Source: Acytostelium subglobosum LB1 (lineage: Eukaryota; Evosea; Eumycetozoa; Acytosteliales; Acytosteliaceae). Taken from it: a DNA stretch of 64,000 nt. This document shows positions 1-12,147 of the stretch, in pieces. The stretch spans positions 263,686 through 327,685 of the forward strand of contig NW_012236525.1 in NCBI RefSeq assembly GCF_000787575.1, read 5' to 3'. The position numbers and the translations under genes are program-made. Each line of letters starts with the position of its first letter. The first letter of the stretch is position 1. The notes below the pieces were generated by a model. The model did no database searches. It was given only the letters and a program-made list of their open reading frames with translations, and was not told where the DNA came from.

Positions 1-492
1 GTTGGTGTTGTACTCGCCTAGCACGTAGCCCTTCTCTCCATCCAAGTATGGCACTGGCTTAATCTGTGACACATGTATTCTCTTTGATTGCAATTTACAG
101 TTGAGTATACACCAGCATGCGCCACCTTGTTGTTTAGTAGTTTGTTGTTGTTGTTGTTGTGGTTGTGATTGTGATTGTGATTGATCAGGTTGTTGTTGTT
201 GACTTGGTGATGATGTTGATATTGATGATTTATTATTTGTTGTTGATGTGACATTGTTATTATTACTACTACTGCTACTACTGTTTACAATTGTAGTTGC
301 ACTTGTATAATATCTGATGTATGTGTTTGATGATGATGATGATGATGATAATGATGATAATTGATTGAGTTGTTTGATACTAGTTGTTGTGGACCATGAT
401 GATGATGACAATGCACTTCGACCAATAGGTGTAGTGCATGATCTACAATGTTGAATATATTGTATATTTCTTAGCAACCCTAGTAGCTTCAT
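1..492 (-). CDS. N-terminal part of a mitochondrial-type protein, possibly IF-3-like (cut by window edge)
   Basis: An open frame of exactly 164 codons runs from an ATG at 492 to the left window edge without an intron. The N terminus (MKLLGLLRNIQYIQHCRSC) is basic and hydrophobic without acidic residues, and an RYYTSAT segment follows near residue 75, which fits a mitochondrial presequence. A Ser/Asn/Gln-rich spacer then leads to a more ordered segment near the edge (RIHVSQIKPVPYLDGEKGYV). That segment resembles the start of the bacterial/mitochondrial IF-3 N-domain (I..xxVxxI...G..LG). The IF-3 assignment rests on about 25 residues and is only a suggestion; that a coding gene is present is more secure. 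Confidence 0.55.
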   Translation of the reverse strand, partial: MKLLGLLRNIQYIQHCRSCTTPIGRSALSSSSWSTTTSIKQLNQLSSLSSSSSSSNTYIRYYTSATTIVNSSSSSSNNNNVTSTTNNKSSISTSSPSQQQQPDQSQSQSQPQQQQQQTTKQQGGACWCILNCKLQSKRIHVSQIKPVPYLDGEKGYVLGEYNTN

Positions 493-695
493 TGTTTATT
501 CTATTATTATATATATATCTTCTTCTTCTTATCTATCTATATTTATCTTTATCTCGAGATTTATGTTACATGTAAGTGATTGAATTAGAATGAATTGGGA
601 AGATGAAGTGTCACATCCCATTGATATTTTTGAAGAGTTGTTCATCACCCACTTGAAAAACCCTTGCCCTAACTGTATTTCAAGATAATTGTAGT

Positions 696-2510
696 TTATT
701 CTATTGGCAACCTTATTTTGTTATTAGTCTTGGCATACCATTGATCATATATATTGTCCAATCTCTCTTCTGAGTTGACGCCCTCAAAGCCATATGACTC
801 AATCGATTGGAAATCATCTTCGTCTCTATAGGAATAATAAAATGAACTTGGAGGATATATACTTGATAGTATTATATTGTCCAAATGGTCATCGATGTTA
901 TCCTTAATATAATCATGACCACATGAGCAAGAACATCTTGACATCCTTGGAGTTTCGAGACGGTAGTATAGCGTCACATTGTTGAATTCCATTGATTTGT
1001 CTTGAAGCTTGTAGAGAAGTACCTGATCTTCGAATTTATAATCATCCTCGTAGAGTAAAGGATTGAGAATATGAAACTTTATGATCACGATGGGATGTCT
1101 GGACTCTGCCTCAGGTACCAGTCGTTGATGTTTCCCTTTGATCATGGTGATCTGTTCATCGTTATCAAAGACAGTAAGGGAATTGAGTCCACTCTCGAGC
1201 ACAAGTAGTGTCTGACGGAACAGTCCTCCGCCAAATTGTTGCGCATTACTCTTGAGTGTGAGAGTTTCCAGATTGCCGCTGTAGCCTCCCCAGGCACACA
1301 TTGCATTGATCCACAAGGTTGGCGGAACATGTCCGCAGATCTCAATGGTCAGGTGGCAAAGAGAGGTCATTCCCGAGATGAGAGTAGGTAGTGCCTTGAT
1401 GATGGTATAGCATGATGAGTGGTAGAATTGGTAGAACTTGAGATGCAGTGAGGTCAACGCACATGTGGTCTGGCCAACCATCGTGCACAACATGTGATAG
1501 ATGTTGCTGTCTCGTCTGGATGAGATTGTCAGTCGCCTGATATAGCCAAAGTCAATGTCAGTCTCATTCGTTTGTATCTTGAGTTGTTGTAAGTTACGAT
1601 TGGACGAGATCAGTTCAACGATTGATCGATCACGGATGAATCCAACCGATAAAGATGTCAATGATTGATTGTATCTTAGAAAGTCGAGGAATGCTGGCTT
1701 GTAATCATTGTATCCACTCATGTTGCTGAGACGCAGTTTGAGTGTTGTCAACTGATCATTCATTTTTAGTGCACCAAAGAAAGCCTCTGGATCTTGGATG
1801 TGATGGGCAGTGAACGATCTCTTGCATCCCAATGTAAGACTGTGAAGTTGTTTGAGAAGGCTTTCAGCAAAAGTGAAGTCGCTGGCATCACCTCTTATCC
1901 GGATGCGTCTAACATTTGGCAGCTGAACTGCTTCAAGGTATACCGGTAGCTGCCCATGGTCATCAGAATCATACATGTTGAAATCGAACAACAATGTTTG
2001 AAGACGTTGAGCGAGTTGTAGGTTCGGCTTGATTTCGTTGGACCAGAAGCTCTTGGCATCCTCAACAACAAAGTTATTGAAATGAATGGATGTCAATCTC
2101 CCATTATTGCTTTTGAGGAAGGACTGGAAGTCATACAATGATTCATGAATTACCAACTCTTCGACGTGACCAAAGAGCAGACTTTGGTTGGACTCCTCTA
2201 ATTGGATATTACTCGATGGCAAGAGGATATTATTGTTGGTGATCAAACGGCGTATCGTCTTGAGCAGGCAGTGTTGCGAGCCAAGATGATCGAAGATATT
2301 GTCTGATTGTTCGTCATCTGGGTTGATCATTTTGAATGTGGCCGTATCGATGTATCCTGCGCTATCCCTCATCACTTTGAAGAATTGACGAGATACCAAT
2401 GACAGTTGTAGTCTATACCTTAAAGGCATATATGCATTTCCAGTCCAAGCATATCTGATGATCTTACGGAGGAGTATCACATCACTAAATACCTTTTCAA
2501 CAGCATCCAT
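696..2510 (-). CDS. F-box/LRR-like protein (604 aa)
   Basis: Single-exon gene from ATG at 2510 to a stop at 696. The N terminus (about residues 8-50) has an F-box-like helix pattern ending in LSLVSRQFFKVMRDS, the usual form of degenerate F-boxes in dictyostelids. The middle of the protein has repeated leucine-rich segments (for example LTTLKLRLSN and LTSLHLKFYQ) consistent with irregular leucine-rich repeats. By family such proteins are candidate substrate receptors of SCF ubiquitin ligases, but no substrate can be inferred. The C-terminal 100 residues are acidic and contain a Cys cluster (SRCSCSCGH). A similar gene of the same general class lies at 43064-44641, with little evident sequence identity. 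Confidence 0.75.
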   Translation of the reverse strand: MDAVEKVFSDVILLRKIIRYAWTGNAYMPLRYRLQLSLVSRQFFKVMRDSAGYIDTATFKMINPDDEQSDNIFDHLGSQHCLLKTIRRLITNNNILLPSSNIQLEESNQSLLFGHVEELVIHESLYDFQSFLKSNNGRLTSIHFNNFVVEDAKSFWSNEIKPNLQLAQRLQTLLFDFNMYDSDDHGQLPVYLEAVQLPNVRRIRIRGDASDFTFAESLLKQLHSLTLGCKRSFTAHHIQDPEAFFGALKMNDQLTTLKLRLSNMSGYNDYKPAFLDFLRYNQSLTSLSVGFIRDRSIVELISSNRNLQQLKIQTNETDIDFGYIRRLTISSRRDSNIYHMLCTMVGQTTCALTSLHLKFYQFYHSSCYTIIKALPTLISGMTSLCHLTIEICGHVPPTLWINAMCAWGGYSGNLETLTLKSNAQQFGGGLFRQTLLVLESGLNSLTVFDNDEQITMIKGKHQRLVPEAESRHPIVIIKFHILNPLLYEDDYKFEDQVLLYKLQDKSMEFNNVTLYYRLETPRMSRCSCSCGHDYIKDNIDDHLDNIILSSIYPPSSFYYSYRDEDDFQSIESYGFEGVNSEERLDNIYDQWYAKTNNKIRLPIE

Positions 2511-2594
2511 TATATATCAGATATTACTATTATCTTGTTGTAATACATGTTGTCAAATGAAGCACAACTTGGTTGACAAAGAGAGAGCATTTTG

Positions 2595-2647
2595 AACCCT
2601 TACCCTAACCCCAACCCTTACCCTACCCTTACCCTACCCTAACCCTT
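2595..2647. repeat. Telomere-like interstitial repeat (CCCTTA/CCCTAA/CCCTA)
   Basis: About 53 bases made of irregular CCCTTACCCTAACCC-type units, lying between the 5' end of the F-box gene and the 3' end of the lipase gene. Shorter versions occur in the second intron of the UBR gene (7971-7989) and near 660-675. The units resemble telomeric C-strand repeats, but the array is internal and flanked by intact genes. Confidence 0.7.
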
Positions 2648-2707
2648 GGATGCATGTTGATCATTTATTCATTCATTAAAGATGGATGATCCTAGTTGAT
2701 CTAAAGC

Positions 2708-4110
2708 TTAGAGTGATACATGTGTTTGAGAAGTTGACGTTGGAGCATACTTCTGGAGGAAGCTGACGGCATCGTTGTAGATCCACTGGTAGGCGTTCTC
2801 ACCCCAGACGAAATCGATGTGCGAGTAGGATGGCATGAACTTCTGGTACAGGAGATGGTCGCCCAGCTGTGGAATCAGCCACTCGACGTCGGTAAGGTCG
2901 GCCAGATCATCGTGGCCACCGTAAAAGATGATCACTGGTGCCAGGAACTCGGTGATGTTGTACGAGGGTGGCTCCAACTGGCCGTACTTCTCAAGGTTGC
3001 CCAGTGGGCCGTAGCTGTACTTCCTGTAGCCATGCTTCTTGCACTGCGACCAGTGAACGACGTTCTGCACGGACGTTCCGCCTGGCTCGTGTGCCATGAT
3101 AACGGGAAGACGAGTGTTGTTGATGTTGCTCAGGTCAAAGCCCATGATCAGTCCGAGGAAGTTCTGGCACATGTCGGGGCTGGCGCCACAAAGCACTGGC
3201 ATCAACTTTTGCATGGTTGGTGTGTCTGGCAAGAAAGCCTTCTCGCCCAACAGCTCGAGAATGTTGGCGAGGTCCAAGTCGGCCATGACGTCCAACAGCT
3301 CGCTGGTGCAGTGTGTCACGCGGACCACTGGAGCAAACGCCACGAACAAGTTAATCTTCTTCACCAACTCAGGGTTGGTGAATGCAATGAATCCCATTGT
3401 AGTGCCCTGTGAATGTCCAGCGTATCCAACTGTCTCATGTCCAGTGACGCCAAGCACATAGTCAACAACAGTTGGCAAGTCATACTCTGCCATCTGATCA
3501 AAGCTCCATGCCCAGAACTAAGTATGTTGATTGATTGAAATGAATGATTTAGTGAGTGAGTGATCCAGTTTGTCCATGATCCATGTCCAATCAATCAATA
3601 TCTTACCTCCTTCTGAGTTGGATTATACTTGATGTGAGAGTTACTGTAGGTTGTTCCTCTGACATTGCTGATCCAGACATCGAATCCGGCATCGGCCAGA
3701 ATGAAGCCAAGGCTCTGATAGACATTCTCTTGAATGACCCAACTGGTGCCAATGTCCTCTACACCATGCTGTAATATAACTGCTGGCTTGCCATTGGCAG
3801 CGTATGGCGCTGGGTTTGGTTGGTATCTAGATGCAGGTATTCTTTGAAGAGACAACTGATTGATTGATTGATTGATTGAATGAGGAGTGAGTGTCAGGTG
3901 ATGATAGATGGTCAATGAGAGACATACGATGAATCCGTCTGGAGTGACGACATGATGGTCCTCCTCAGCATAGCCACGTGCAACTATTATCTGTGAGATG
4001 TTACGTTTGTCATCGGGGTTCTCTTCAAATTGTGAGTTGGCATTGATAGTTGTTGCCAACAACAATGAGACGACAACAACAAATGAGGCTAATGTAATGA
4101 TCCTCATCAT
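2708..4110 (-). CDS. Secreted/lysosomal acid lipase (AB-hydrolase), 3 exons
   Basis: Exons 4110-3928, 3855-3607 and 3517-2708 join in frame to 413 aa; both introns have GTATGT/GTAAGA donors and AG acceptors. A hydrophobic signal peptide opens the protein. Residues near 45-70 match the acid-lipase signature (HHVVTPDGFI joined across intron 1 to LSLQRIP), and the second junction gives KEFWAWSFDQMAEYDLP, typical of the family. The nucleophile elbow is GHSQGTT; the likely catalytic Asp lies in YGGHDDLAD and the His in SYSHIDFVWG. Lysosomal acid lipases hydrolyse triacylglycerols and cholesteryl esters, so a role in digesting bacterial prey or stored lipid is the natural inference. Intron 1 ends in a TCAA array directly before its acceptor. 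Confidence 0.92.
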
Positions 4111-4509
4111 ATATGTTTATCGTTTATATATATGTATAATGTTATTAGTAGTAGTATTAAGAGAAATGAATAAAGTTGTTTGAAGTGTTGTTGGAGGTGT
4201 TGGGACCTCATCGATTGTTGTTTGTTTAATTGGGGTCAAAGGGAGGAAGGGCTGCAAATCAACTCAATCACAAGCTCCATTTTGATGGAGGATATTTCAA
4301 GTGAAATTTGCAGATCAGGTTGGAATGAATGAGAATGCCCAATGTGGTGACGAGATGACCCGAGACAGAATGATTGGAAGTATCTCAGAGTCGTCTAAAG
4401 TGCTTTATAAGGTTGTGGCTCGCGTCTAACTATCGGTCGGCTATATGTTGGATGATCAATCATCAATGGATCAATAAGTCAAGCAAGCATGCATAGTCAT
4501 TCGGTTCAA
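4111..4509. other. Intergenic region, lipase promoter / Sec12 3' flank
   Basis: About 400 bases between two minus-strand genes. It holds the upstream region of the lipase and the 3' flank of the Sec12 gene. AT-rich with a short CTCCAT..ATGGAG hairpin near 4277; no coding or RNA gene seen. Confidence 0.6.
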
Positions 4510-6047
4510 TCAAACACTGGATGGTTGAGAGTTTGATGAATGAGGTACCGATGATGATGGATGTGTTGATTCTGATACTGTATGTGTTGTTGTATGTGTT
4601 GTTGTATGTTGTTGTTGTTGATCATTAGATCCTAATAACGGAACTAGGATTGATTGCAGTATCAAGGCAACTACAATAAATATTATCGCCATTACAATCA
4701 TTTGCTTATAGTTAATGTCTAGACAGTGGGATGCCAGTGAGGGGGTGGCGTTAGTCATGCATGTCTTGATGATTGATTGATTGCCGGAAGGCCGGCCAGG
4801 ATAACAAACATACCAATTAATCTGGGTGTCACTTTGTGAGACTTTAGAGAATAGTTGGCGGATACTGAACAGACTGATTCGTTGTCGGGAGAGAATGTTA
4901 CACCAGTGATGACAAAGTCGTGTGGCTCCCAACGATCGACACGACTCAGTGTCCCAACTTTGATGGCAGTGACGTTGCTGTCGGCCGTGCCAACGGCGAG
5001 TGTCTTTTGATTGGCACTGAGCTCCATACATGTGTTGTGCATCTTGCCGTGAATCTGTTGACTGGCCTCCAGCTTGCCAGAGGCCACCTTCCATTTGCCC
5101 ACGTAGGTGCAGCCGCCCACCTTGCCCGACTTGGGCCGCGACATACATGTCAGCAGGTTCAGTCCGCCGTCAAGGAAGCGACAGCCGCGGAACGTCAGCT
5201 CCTGGCCGCCAATGTCGTAGTGGAGCACCTGCTCGACGCGCCCCGAAAGCAGGTTCCAGACCTTGCACGTCTTGTCCTTGGACGTGGTGACCATGTACGT
5301 GTTTGAGTTGTTGACGTCGAGCGAAGTAACTTCATCCGTGTGGCAGTTGTTGATCTCGTGCGCCAGCGTGTACGCGGGCACCTCCCAGACCTTGATGGAG
5401 CGGTCCGAGCCGGATGTGACCAGCAGGTCGCCGGCCGGACTGTAGCGGCAGCAGTACTGCTCTAGTGGCACGTTCTTGACCTGTGCGCTGCTCTTGCTGC
5501 TGGTGTCGCTGTGCGTCATCTCCTCCTCGCCGCTGTCGCTGCTGTTTGGGCTGCCCACCTCGGCCTGGAATCGACTGACCGACTCGAACTGCTTGAAGTG
5601 TACGAATGTCTTGTTGGAGGCGTTAAAGTTGACCACGTAGCACTTGTTGCCGATGCTGTAGGCGAACGTGTCGGCAGTGGGATGCATCGCCAAATTAGTT
5701 ATGCAGTCAGCTGTTGTGTGCTCCGCCAGGAACGTGAACTTTGTGCCATTCCACTTGAACAGCGCCACGCCGTTTGGTATGCCAGTTTTAGATGCGCCAC
5801 CTCCACCTCCCACTGCCAACAGCTTTGACTTTCCGCCACTGGCACAACAGAATATTGGGTATCTCAATGAATATTCAGTTATTGATGTTGGTGTTGATGA
5901 TGTTGATGATGATAATGAATGATCGCTTGCATTCTTATCTTTTGATGATGTTGATGTTTGTTTGGTATCTGTTGTCGACGAAGATGATGATGATGTCGTA
6001 GCATCAGTCTTCTTCTTATCCTTTCTCTTTGTTGTTGTCGAAGACAT
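4510..6047 (-). CDS. Sec12/PREB-type WD40 guanine-nucleotide exchange factor for Sar1
   Basis: Exons 6047-4814 and 4718-4510 encode 480 aa. The ATG at 6047 (MSSTTTKRKDKKK) is preferred over an in-frame upstream ATG because it is preceded by an AT-rich leader. After a Ser/Thr-rich spacer the protein has the PREB/Sec12 signature GGGGGASKTGIPNGVALF, whose glycine loop binds the K+ and Sar1 in the family, then WD40 blades (for example SGSDRSIKVWEVP, TSKDKTCKVWNLL). The second exon supplies a membrane anchor (about QMIVMAIIFIVVALILQS) and a Ser/Thr/Gln-rich lumenal tail. Sec12 sits in the ER membrane and loads Sar1 with GTP to start COPII budding. The intron splits the codon just before the anchor. 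Confidence 0.9.
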
Positions 6048-6740
6048 TGTTTGTAATTTATATAAATAACAGACAGAGAGATTTCTAATCTTATGATTAT
6101 GATCTTCACAAACATGTTCATTCATTCTTTCAAAACTTGATGATGACAAGGGTGGGTGGTGAACAGTCATCAAAGGTTGACCACACGGTCTTCGATTCCA
6201 CCAACACAATCAGTCATTGGCAACACACTGTTCTAGTCTGATGTCTCAATTAACAATCATTATATCTCTATCTTTGATTGATTGATATTCCAACCAACCA
6301 AATATATGAACTTGAGTACCATCCAACACGATACTATCAAATTTGTCCGAGACTTATCTACTGACCATCAACCAAACCCAACAACAGATAATGATGATGT
6401 TATGTAATTGATTGATCGATTGATTGGATAATCACAGATTGGATTGAGAAAGTAGGAAGAAGATTGTTGAACTTCTGCAAGAGGTTGGTGTGATAAATGT
6501 TCAAAGAACTCAAAAATTAATAAAAAAGGTATTTCCTCAAGGTGGACCCAAAACACAACCCTTTAGAGTGAGAGATATCTTTGTCGCGACCTAACTCACA
6601 CACTTCCACATCATCAACAACAACCAACATTTATTAATTTAACCATTTTGTATAATATATATTATAACTATCAATCAAACAAATATATACTATACTACTT
6701 ATAGTATCTTATTTAAACAAACAAAGAACAAAGAAAAGCA
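6048..6740. promoter_or_regulatory. Divergent intergenic region between Sec12 and UBR genes
   Basis: About 690 bases separate two divergently transcribed genes, so both promoters must lie here. The stretch nearest the UBR gene (6640-6720) is strongly AT-rich with TATATA runs. TTGA repeats occur near 6400-6425. Short open frames here have no recognisable content. Confidence 0.5.
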
Positions 6741-9700
6741 ATGGGAAACAATCCATCAGTCGCAAGTAAGGATGCTGGCGATGACGGATTGAAAGACTCA
6801 CATGGTTTGGTGGATACAGTGAAGGAGCCACCTTCATTCAAGTTGGTGTTGGATGAACTCAAGGACAAGACAGTGACCAATGAGCTACTCGAGTCTCTAT
6901 TCAAAAAGTGTTGCTTTATGGAGGTCGAGAGCTTCTTTGACAAGTATCCCTCAGAGGACACTCTCAAGTGTCAATATGAGACCAGAACAAAGAGTGCTTG
7001 GTTCTTCTCTTGCGAGACTTGCACAATCAATGAGAATAGTTGTATATGTAAGCATCACTGGCAAGGCAGGGCGAGGCGAGAGAGGCGTGGCAGGCATGGA
7101 GGACATGGATGGCAGAGGCAGACGGTTGATCGAACACAAGTGTGATTGAATGATTGAATTATTGACTGACATGACGCGCAACAACAACAACAACAGGCCC
7201 AACATGCTTCTTCAATGGACCTCACATTGACTTGAACCATCAATTCACAATATATGAGAGTAACTCTGCTGTTTGTGATTGTGGCAATGCAGAGTCGATC
7301 AGACCTTCGGGATTCTGTTTGGATCATAGGAATGTGGACGAAGCCAACCAGATCAGACAGTGCAAGATGGTGCAGCCTGCCGTCCTCAAGGACCTGCATC
7401 TCTTCTTCCGCCACATCTTTGCCTATCTGCAGCGTGTGACGACAATGCCCTCGGACTTTGAGGCCAACAAGACAAACATTGAGGTGATCATCGAGTGGCT
7501 GTCGTTCCTGGCGTCGCGCTCCTCCATCCTGATTCACATCATCTCGGAGGAGGTGTCGTCGCGCACCCTCGAGCCCAACAGCTTCAGCCTGAACAACGCC
7601 GTGCCTCTGCCTTTCTCCACCAACGAGAATCACTCAATCGAGTCGCACCACTTCCTCTTCTACCTCTTCCGTCGTCTCCACCTGCTCAACTACTTCCTCG
7701 ACCTGCTCACCCTCTTGATCGACAATCACAAGCTGTTCAAGATCATCTTCTTTGAGGAGTACCTCAAGAACTACATCGACATCTTCACGCCCCGTGATCC
7801 CAACTCCACCGAGATCATGTTGCTCATCGGTTCCTTCTACATCGAGACCAACTCCATCCTCGTCCCATTCTCCACTGGCTTCTCCTCCAGTAACTACATG
7901 GAGTTACTTCTTCAAACACATGTATGTATCCCCATCCATAAATCAATCAATCATATGACCAAGCATGTGCTAACCCTTACCCTTACCCTCGCGCGAACAA
8001 CAGAAATCATACATGCCAATCTTGGAGCCATTCTACAAGACTGACAAAGTGATCGATAGGGAGGTGATGTTGCAGAGTGATTTCAAGACATTCCCCAAGC
8101 TCATATTGAATAAGAAGGTGGCACAGTACTTTATGAACGATGACAAGATCATTCGTTTGTTCTTTGAGTTTGCCACTGGCCTACACAACTTCTTCTCGCC
8201 ACAGTTTGTCGATCCAACCATCACGACCACCTGTTTCCTCGTGCTGTTGGAGCAGAAGCTGATGCTGACCACCAAGAACCTTCTCTCCACCCTTGACAAC
8301 GACCCCAAGGTCTCGCAACGTCTAATCACCGACGCCATCACCTTTATCAACAACCTCTACTACCCTCCACTCTATCCAAGAAATGAGTAAGTAGGCAGTA
8401 TCACCGCCACCGCAGACTCGGCACACTTACCTAACATCCTCAATCAATCAAAGATTGTTGTTGCCACATCAAGACTTCTTCCAAAAGTTCAAGTATAGCG
8501 AGATCCCAGTTCACTTCCCCTTGTACAGAATGCTGGCCACAGCTGTGCTCCAGTACAACTATGGCTATGCTACTGAGTTGAAGGACTTGAAGATTGAGAG
8601 CGTTGTCAACATGGTCAACTCAATCCTGTTGTTCAGAGTGTGCTACATATCATATGACCCATCGTACGATCCCAAGGAGAGTCAGAGCAAGTTGCAAAAG
8701 TCCACAGACTTCTTCACCGACATCACCATGATGACCGATCTCTTTGCACTCCAAATGGGCATGATGGCACTTGGTCCCAAGCACTACCTCCACACCTTCT
8801 TCAACGTCATCACCTCTGTGGACATTTATAGTATGTAGTACTACCATCGCGATAGATTGATCGATGCACTCATACTCACTTTCAATCAATCAATCAATTA
8901 CTACAGACTCCACATCAGCGTTGAATGATTTGTTCGCATTGTTGACATCGACATTCCAGTTGAGAGCGACTGTCAACCCAACGGACGATGAGATTAGACA
9001 TCACATGATCCAGATCGTGGCTGCCGGCTACTTTGCATTGGAGTCGTATAAGAACTATGAGTTCATCTTTAAGGATGTGTCAGAGGAGAGGATGGAAGCC
9101 ATCCTCAACCAGATCTCTGTCAAGAAGGACAAGGCACGCGAGCTCAAGGATGAGTACTGGAAGGACGTCGATCTCTACTATCCCTTCTTCTCGCTCAAGT
9201 TCAAGTCGTTCTTGAAGAGCAAGACTGTGGTCAACTACTCGGACTACCAGAAGCGTTTGGGCCTACCCGACGAGTTCCCCGCCGCGCCCAAGCTCACGGT
9301 GATGCGCCCCGAGTTTGCCAAGCTGCACGACATCTTTGACGAGCCGACCCTGTTCGAGCTGATATTTACCGTGTTCCTGGACTTCTTGGAGCACGAGTAC
9401 ATTGGCTACGACGACGCCTTTGAGCTGCAGCCCGTCATCCGTCTGCTCCTCAAGAAGGCCGATATTGTCGTCAACGACTTCCTCTACATGATGTCGCTGG
9501 GCATCAAGTCGTTCATCGAGCGCAAGGACTCGATGGATGCTGCCACCATCGACTACATCCACGAGTCGATCAAGACCTACTTTGAGGCCGAAGACAAGAG
9601 CAAGGTCAAGTTTGACCGCACCTTCTCCATTCTGAACCTGCTGCGCACGTTCAACGTGGAGGTCTCTGCCAACGACAAGAAGCCATACTCGCTGCTGGAC

Positions 9701-11863
9701 CTGCTGGGCAACGTCTGGATTACGACCAAGCAGTCGCTCAACCTCGAGAAGAAGACACATCTGCGCGCGGTCTTCTCCTTCCTGCAGGAGTTTGACCCGC
9801 ACTTCAAGACCTACTTTGATGGCAGATTTATTGACTTTAACCAAGGCCAGTCGGCCGAGGAGCTCAGCAAGAAGAAGTCCATCTCGGAGCGTGCCAAGAA
9901 GATCTCGGAGAGGATGAAGCAGCAGCAGCAGTCCTTCCTCTCAGAGTTGGTCAACTCGGAGAAGGATGGCTCAGACGACAACAACAACAACGGTAGCAAC
10001 CTTGCCACAAGCCCATTGTCCTCAACCCCACCCAGCTCAAGCGCTGGTGCAGAGCTGCTTGACGACAAGACTTCGACGCCACTCACAGACTCACCACTCC
10101 TGCCGCCACCCAACCCCAACCTCGGCAAGATCAAGGAGATCGTCGAGGAGGACGAGCACGACCACGCTCACGCCGACGCCGACCAAGAGCACAAGGACGA
10201 CAACTGTATTGTTTGTCAGACTGGCAAGGCCCAGGAGATCTTATACTCTATCGGATACATTGACATCACCTCCACCGTCCAGCTGCACAACAAGCTCGAA
10301 GTTGAGCGCTACCTCAACGACGAGTCGTTGCCCGATGACTATGTCAAGTTCCTCGATGAGTACTACTTCAACGAGATCATCCCTGGCTCTCTCCCATACT
10401 TCCCACGCAAGGACGACGACCCAACGCTGTTTGCATGCTTCCTCTTTTACCGCTCGGGATCCACCTACGTCACATCGTGCGCGCACAACATCCATCAGAC
10501 CTGTCTGCGCAAGCTGTTCCCCAACTTTGAGGAAGGCTTTGCATGCCCTCTGTGCTCGCTGCCATCAAACATCATCATCCCACAGACAGTGGACAACACG
10601 ATCGAGTCGCTCGAGGCCAGAAAGCTGTTCTTCACCAGCTTGTGTCGCTTCGACTTCTTCCTGTTCAACAAGGAGAACATCACAGTGATCGAGCGCTACC
10701 TATGGAAGTTTGTACTGCAGAACATCGAGACACTGGAGCTCAAGTCGCGTAAGACCTCAATGTACAGCAACGAGCCCTACTTCCTGATGAAGCAGGTCGA
10801 GTTCAACAAGGAGCTGGTCACTCTCAAGAAGCTGTTCCATGTGATCATGGCGTGCAACGTGCCGCCCACTCAAGAGAACCGTCTGCCACTGGAGAACAAC
10901 TATGTGTTCCTGATGGACCCATTCATCGCGTCCACCTACCAGGTGTTCCTCTCCAACTGCGAGCCATTCAACTGCATTGCCAACGGCTACATCTACTACA
11001 TATTCTCCATGATGCTAGTGCACTTTATGCGCACACATCCCAAAGAGACTCTCAACAAGAAGAGTCTGAAGGAGATGTTTGGCGAGCTCAAGACCATTAC
11101 ACTGTCGCCCGAGCAGATCGAGGAGTTCAACGACCAGATCCACCCATACCTGAGGAAGATGTACTTGTTCCGCGAGTTCTACATCCCTGACAGCACCAGC
11201 CAGATCTCTCTGGAGGACTTCTCCGACTTTACCAAGATCCGCGACTACCTTGGTGTCAACGCCATCGACAAGTTCTTGGCCACCATGGACTTCTCTCAAT
11301 TGATCGATCACTACGTCACCCTGCAGACCACGCCCAAGGGCTCCAAGTTTGTTGGTATCTTCCCGCCACCCTCCTCATTCAAGACTCTTCCCAAGTTCAT
11401 TTCGCTCCAAGAGAGGTACATTGACTTCCTCCGCGACTCACTCGAGAATGGACACTGCGACAACTGCAAGAGTCTCAAGAAGACCGTCTGTATGTTCTGT
11501 GGACTTGGTTTCTGTTCCACCGATAACTGCAAGGGCAGTGCATATATTGTAAGTTCATCATCAACGTCCCCATTCATCGCTCACTCGCTCACTCACACCA
11601 TCCTTTCTCATCCCATTAATTAGCATTCATACCGTTGTCCAAACACTCCACTTGGAATCTTTATGTGTATTGATACTCCATTGGTCAAGGTGCTCAAGGA
11701 GGAGCATGGCAAGACTACCAACTTTTTCCCATTCAGCATCTATCTCACTCCGGATGGAGTCAAGAGCATGACGCCAGACACGTCACTGACACTGTCACAA
11801 CGTAAGCTCATGCATCTTTACAAACACTTTATGAACTCCAACAACTCTAGGAAGTTCAAGTGA
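6741..11863 (+). CDS. UBR-box/RING E3 ubiquitin ligase (N-recognin, UBR1/UBR2-like), 6 exons
   Basis: Exons 6741-7047, 7197-7921, 8004-8386, 8454-8830, 8907-11548 and 11624-11863 join in frame to 1557 aa. The UBR zinc box spans about residues 85-145 and is completed by splicing of exon 1 to exon 2 (SCETCTINENSCICPTCFF, then CDCG and CLDH). A long helical region follows, then a Lys/Ser/Asp-rich linker, a RING-type domain at about 1028-1145 (CIVCQ, CAHNIHQTC, CPLC) and a Cys-rich C-terminal module near 1445 (CDNCKSLKKTVCMFCGLGFC) typical of UBR1/2/3. UBR1-type ligases bind destabilising N termini and ubiquitinate them for proteasomal decay. The protein starts MGNNPS, which fits the N-myristoylation consensus. 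Introns 3 and 4 carry TCAA arrays by their acceptors; intron 2 carries a telomere-like run. Confidence 0.92.
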
Positions 11864-12084
11864 GCGTGTTATTGTTGTAGTCATTTAGTCGCGTCTATCC
11901 ATTGCATCCAACCATCCATCCATTCCATCACCATCAATCCCCCACACGAAACGTTGAATAAAATCAATCAATCTACCAAGTATGTACTTTTTTGAGATTT
12001 AGACACGTTTTGGGGGAAGGCCTTTGAGGCTTCCCGAAGAGTCCTTCCGAACATCAATGGTATTGCATGATAACAAACATACAT

Positions 12085-12147
12085 ATACATATAGATAGAG
12101 ATAGAGATACATATAGAGATAGAGATAGAGATATAGAGATAGAGGAT
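12085..12147. repeat. GAGATA microsatellite
   Basis: Tandem AGATAGAGATA units with TACATA interruptions immediately before the start codon of the PhzF-type gene, and therefore in its 5' leader or core promoter. The rest of 11864-12145 holds only the UBR 3' flank. Confidence 0.8.

Noticed and set aside
2819-3412. 197-codon plus-strand open frame
   Set aside because: Lies antisense to the lipase's third exon, whose motifs and splice sites are convincing; the frame has no recognisable content.
9263-9844. 193-codon minus-strand open frame inside the UBR gene
   Set aside because: Antisense mirror of a codon-biased exon (G/C in third positions); hydrophobic/charged pattern is an artefact.
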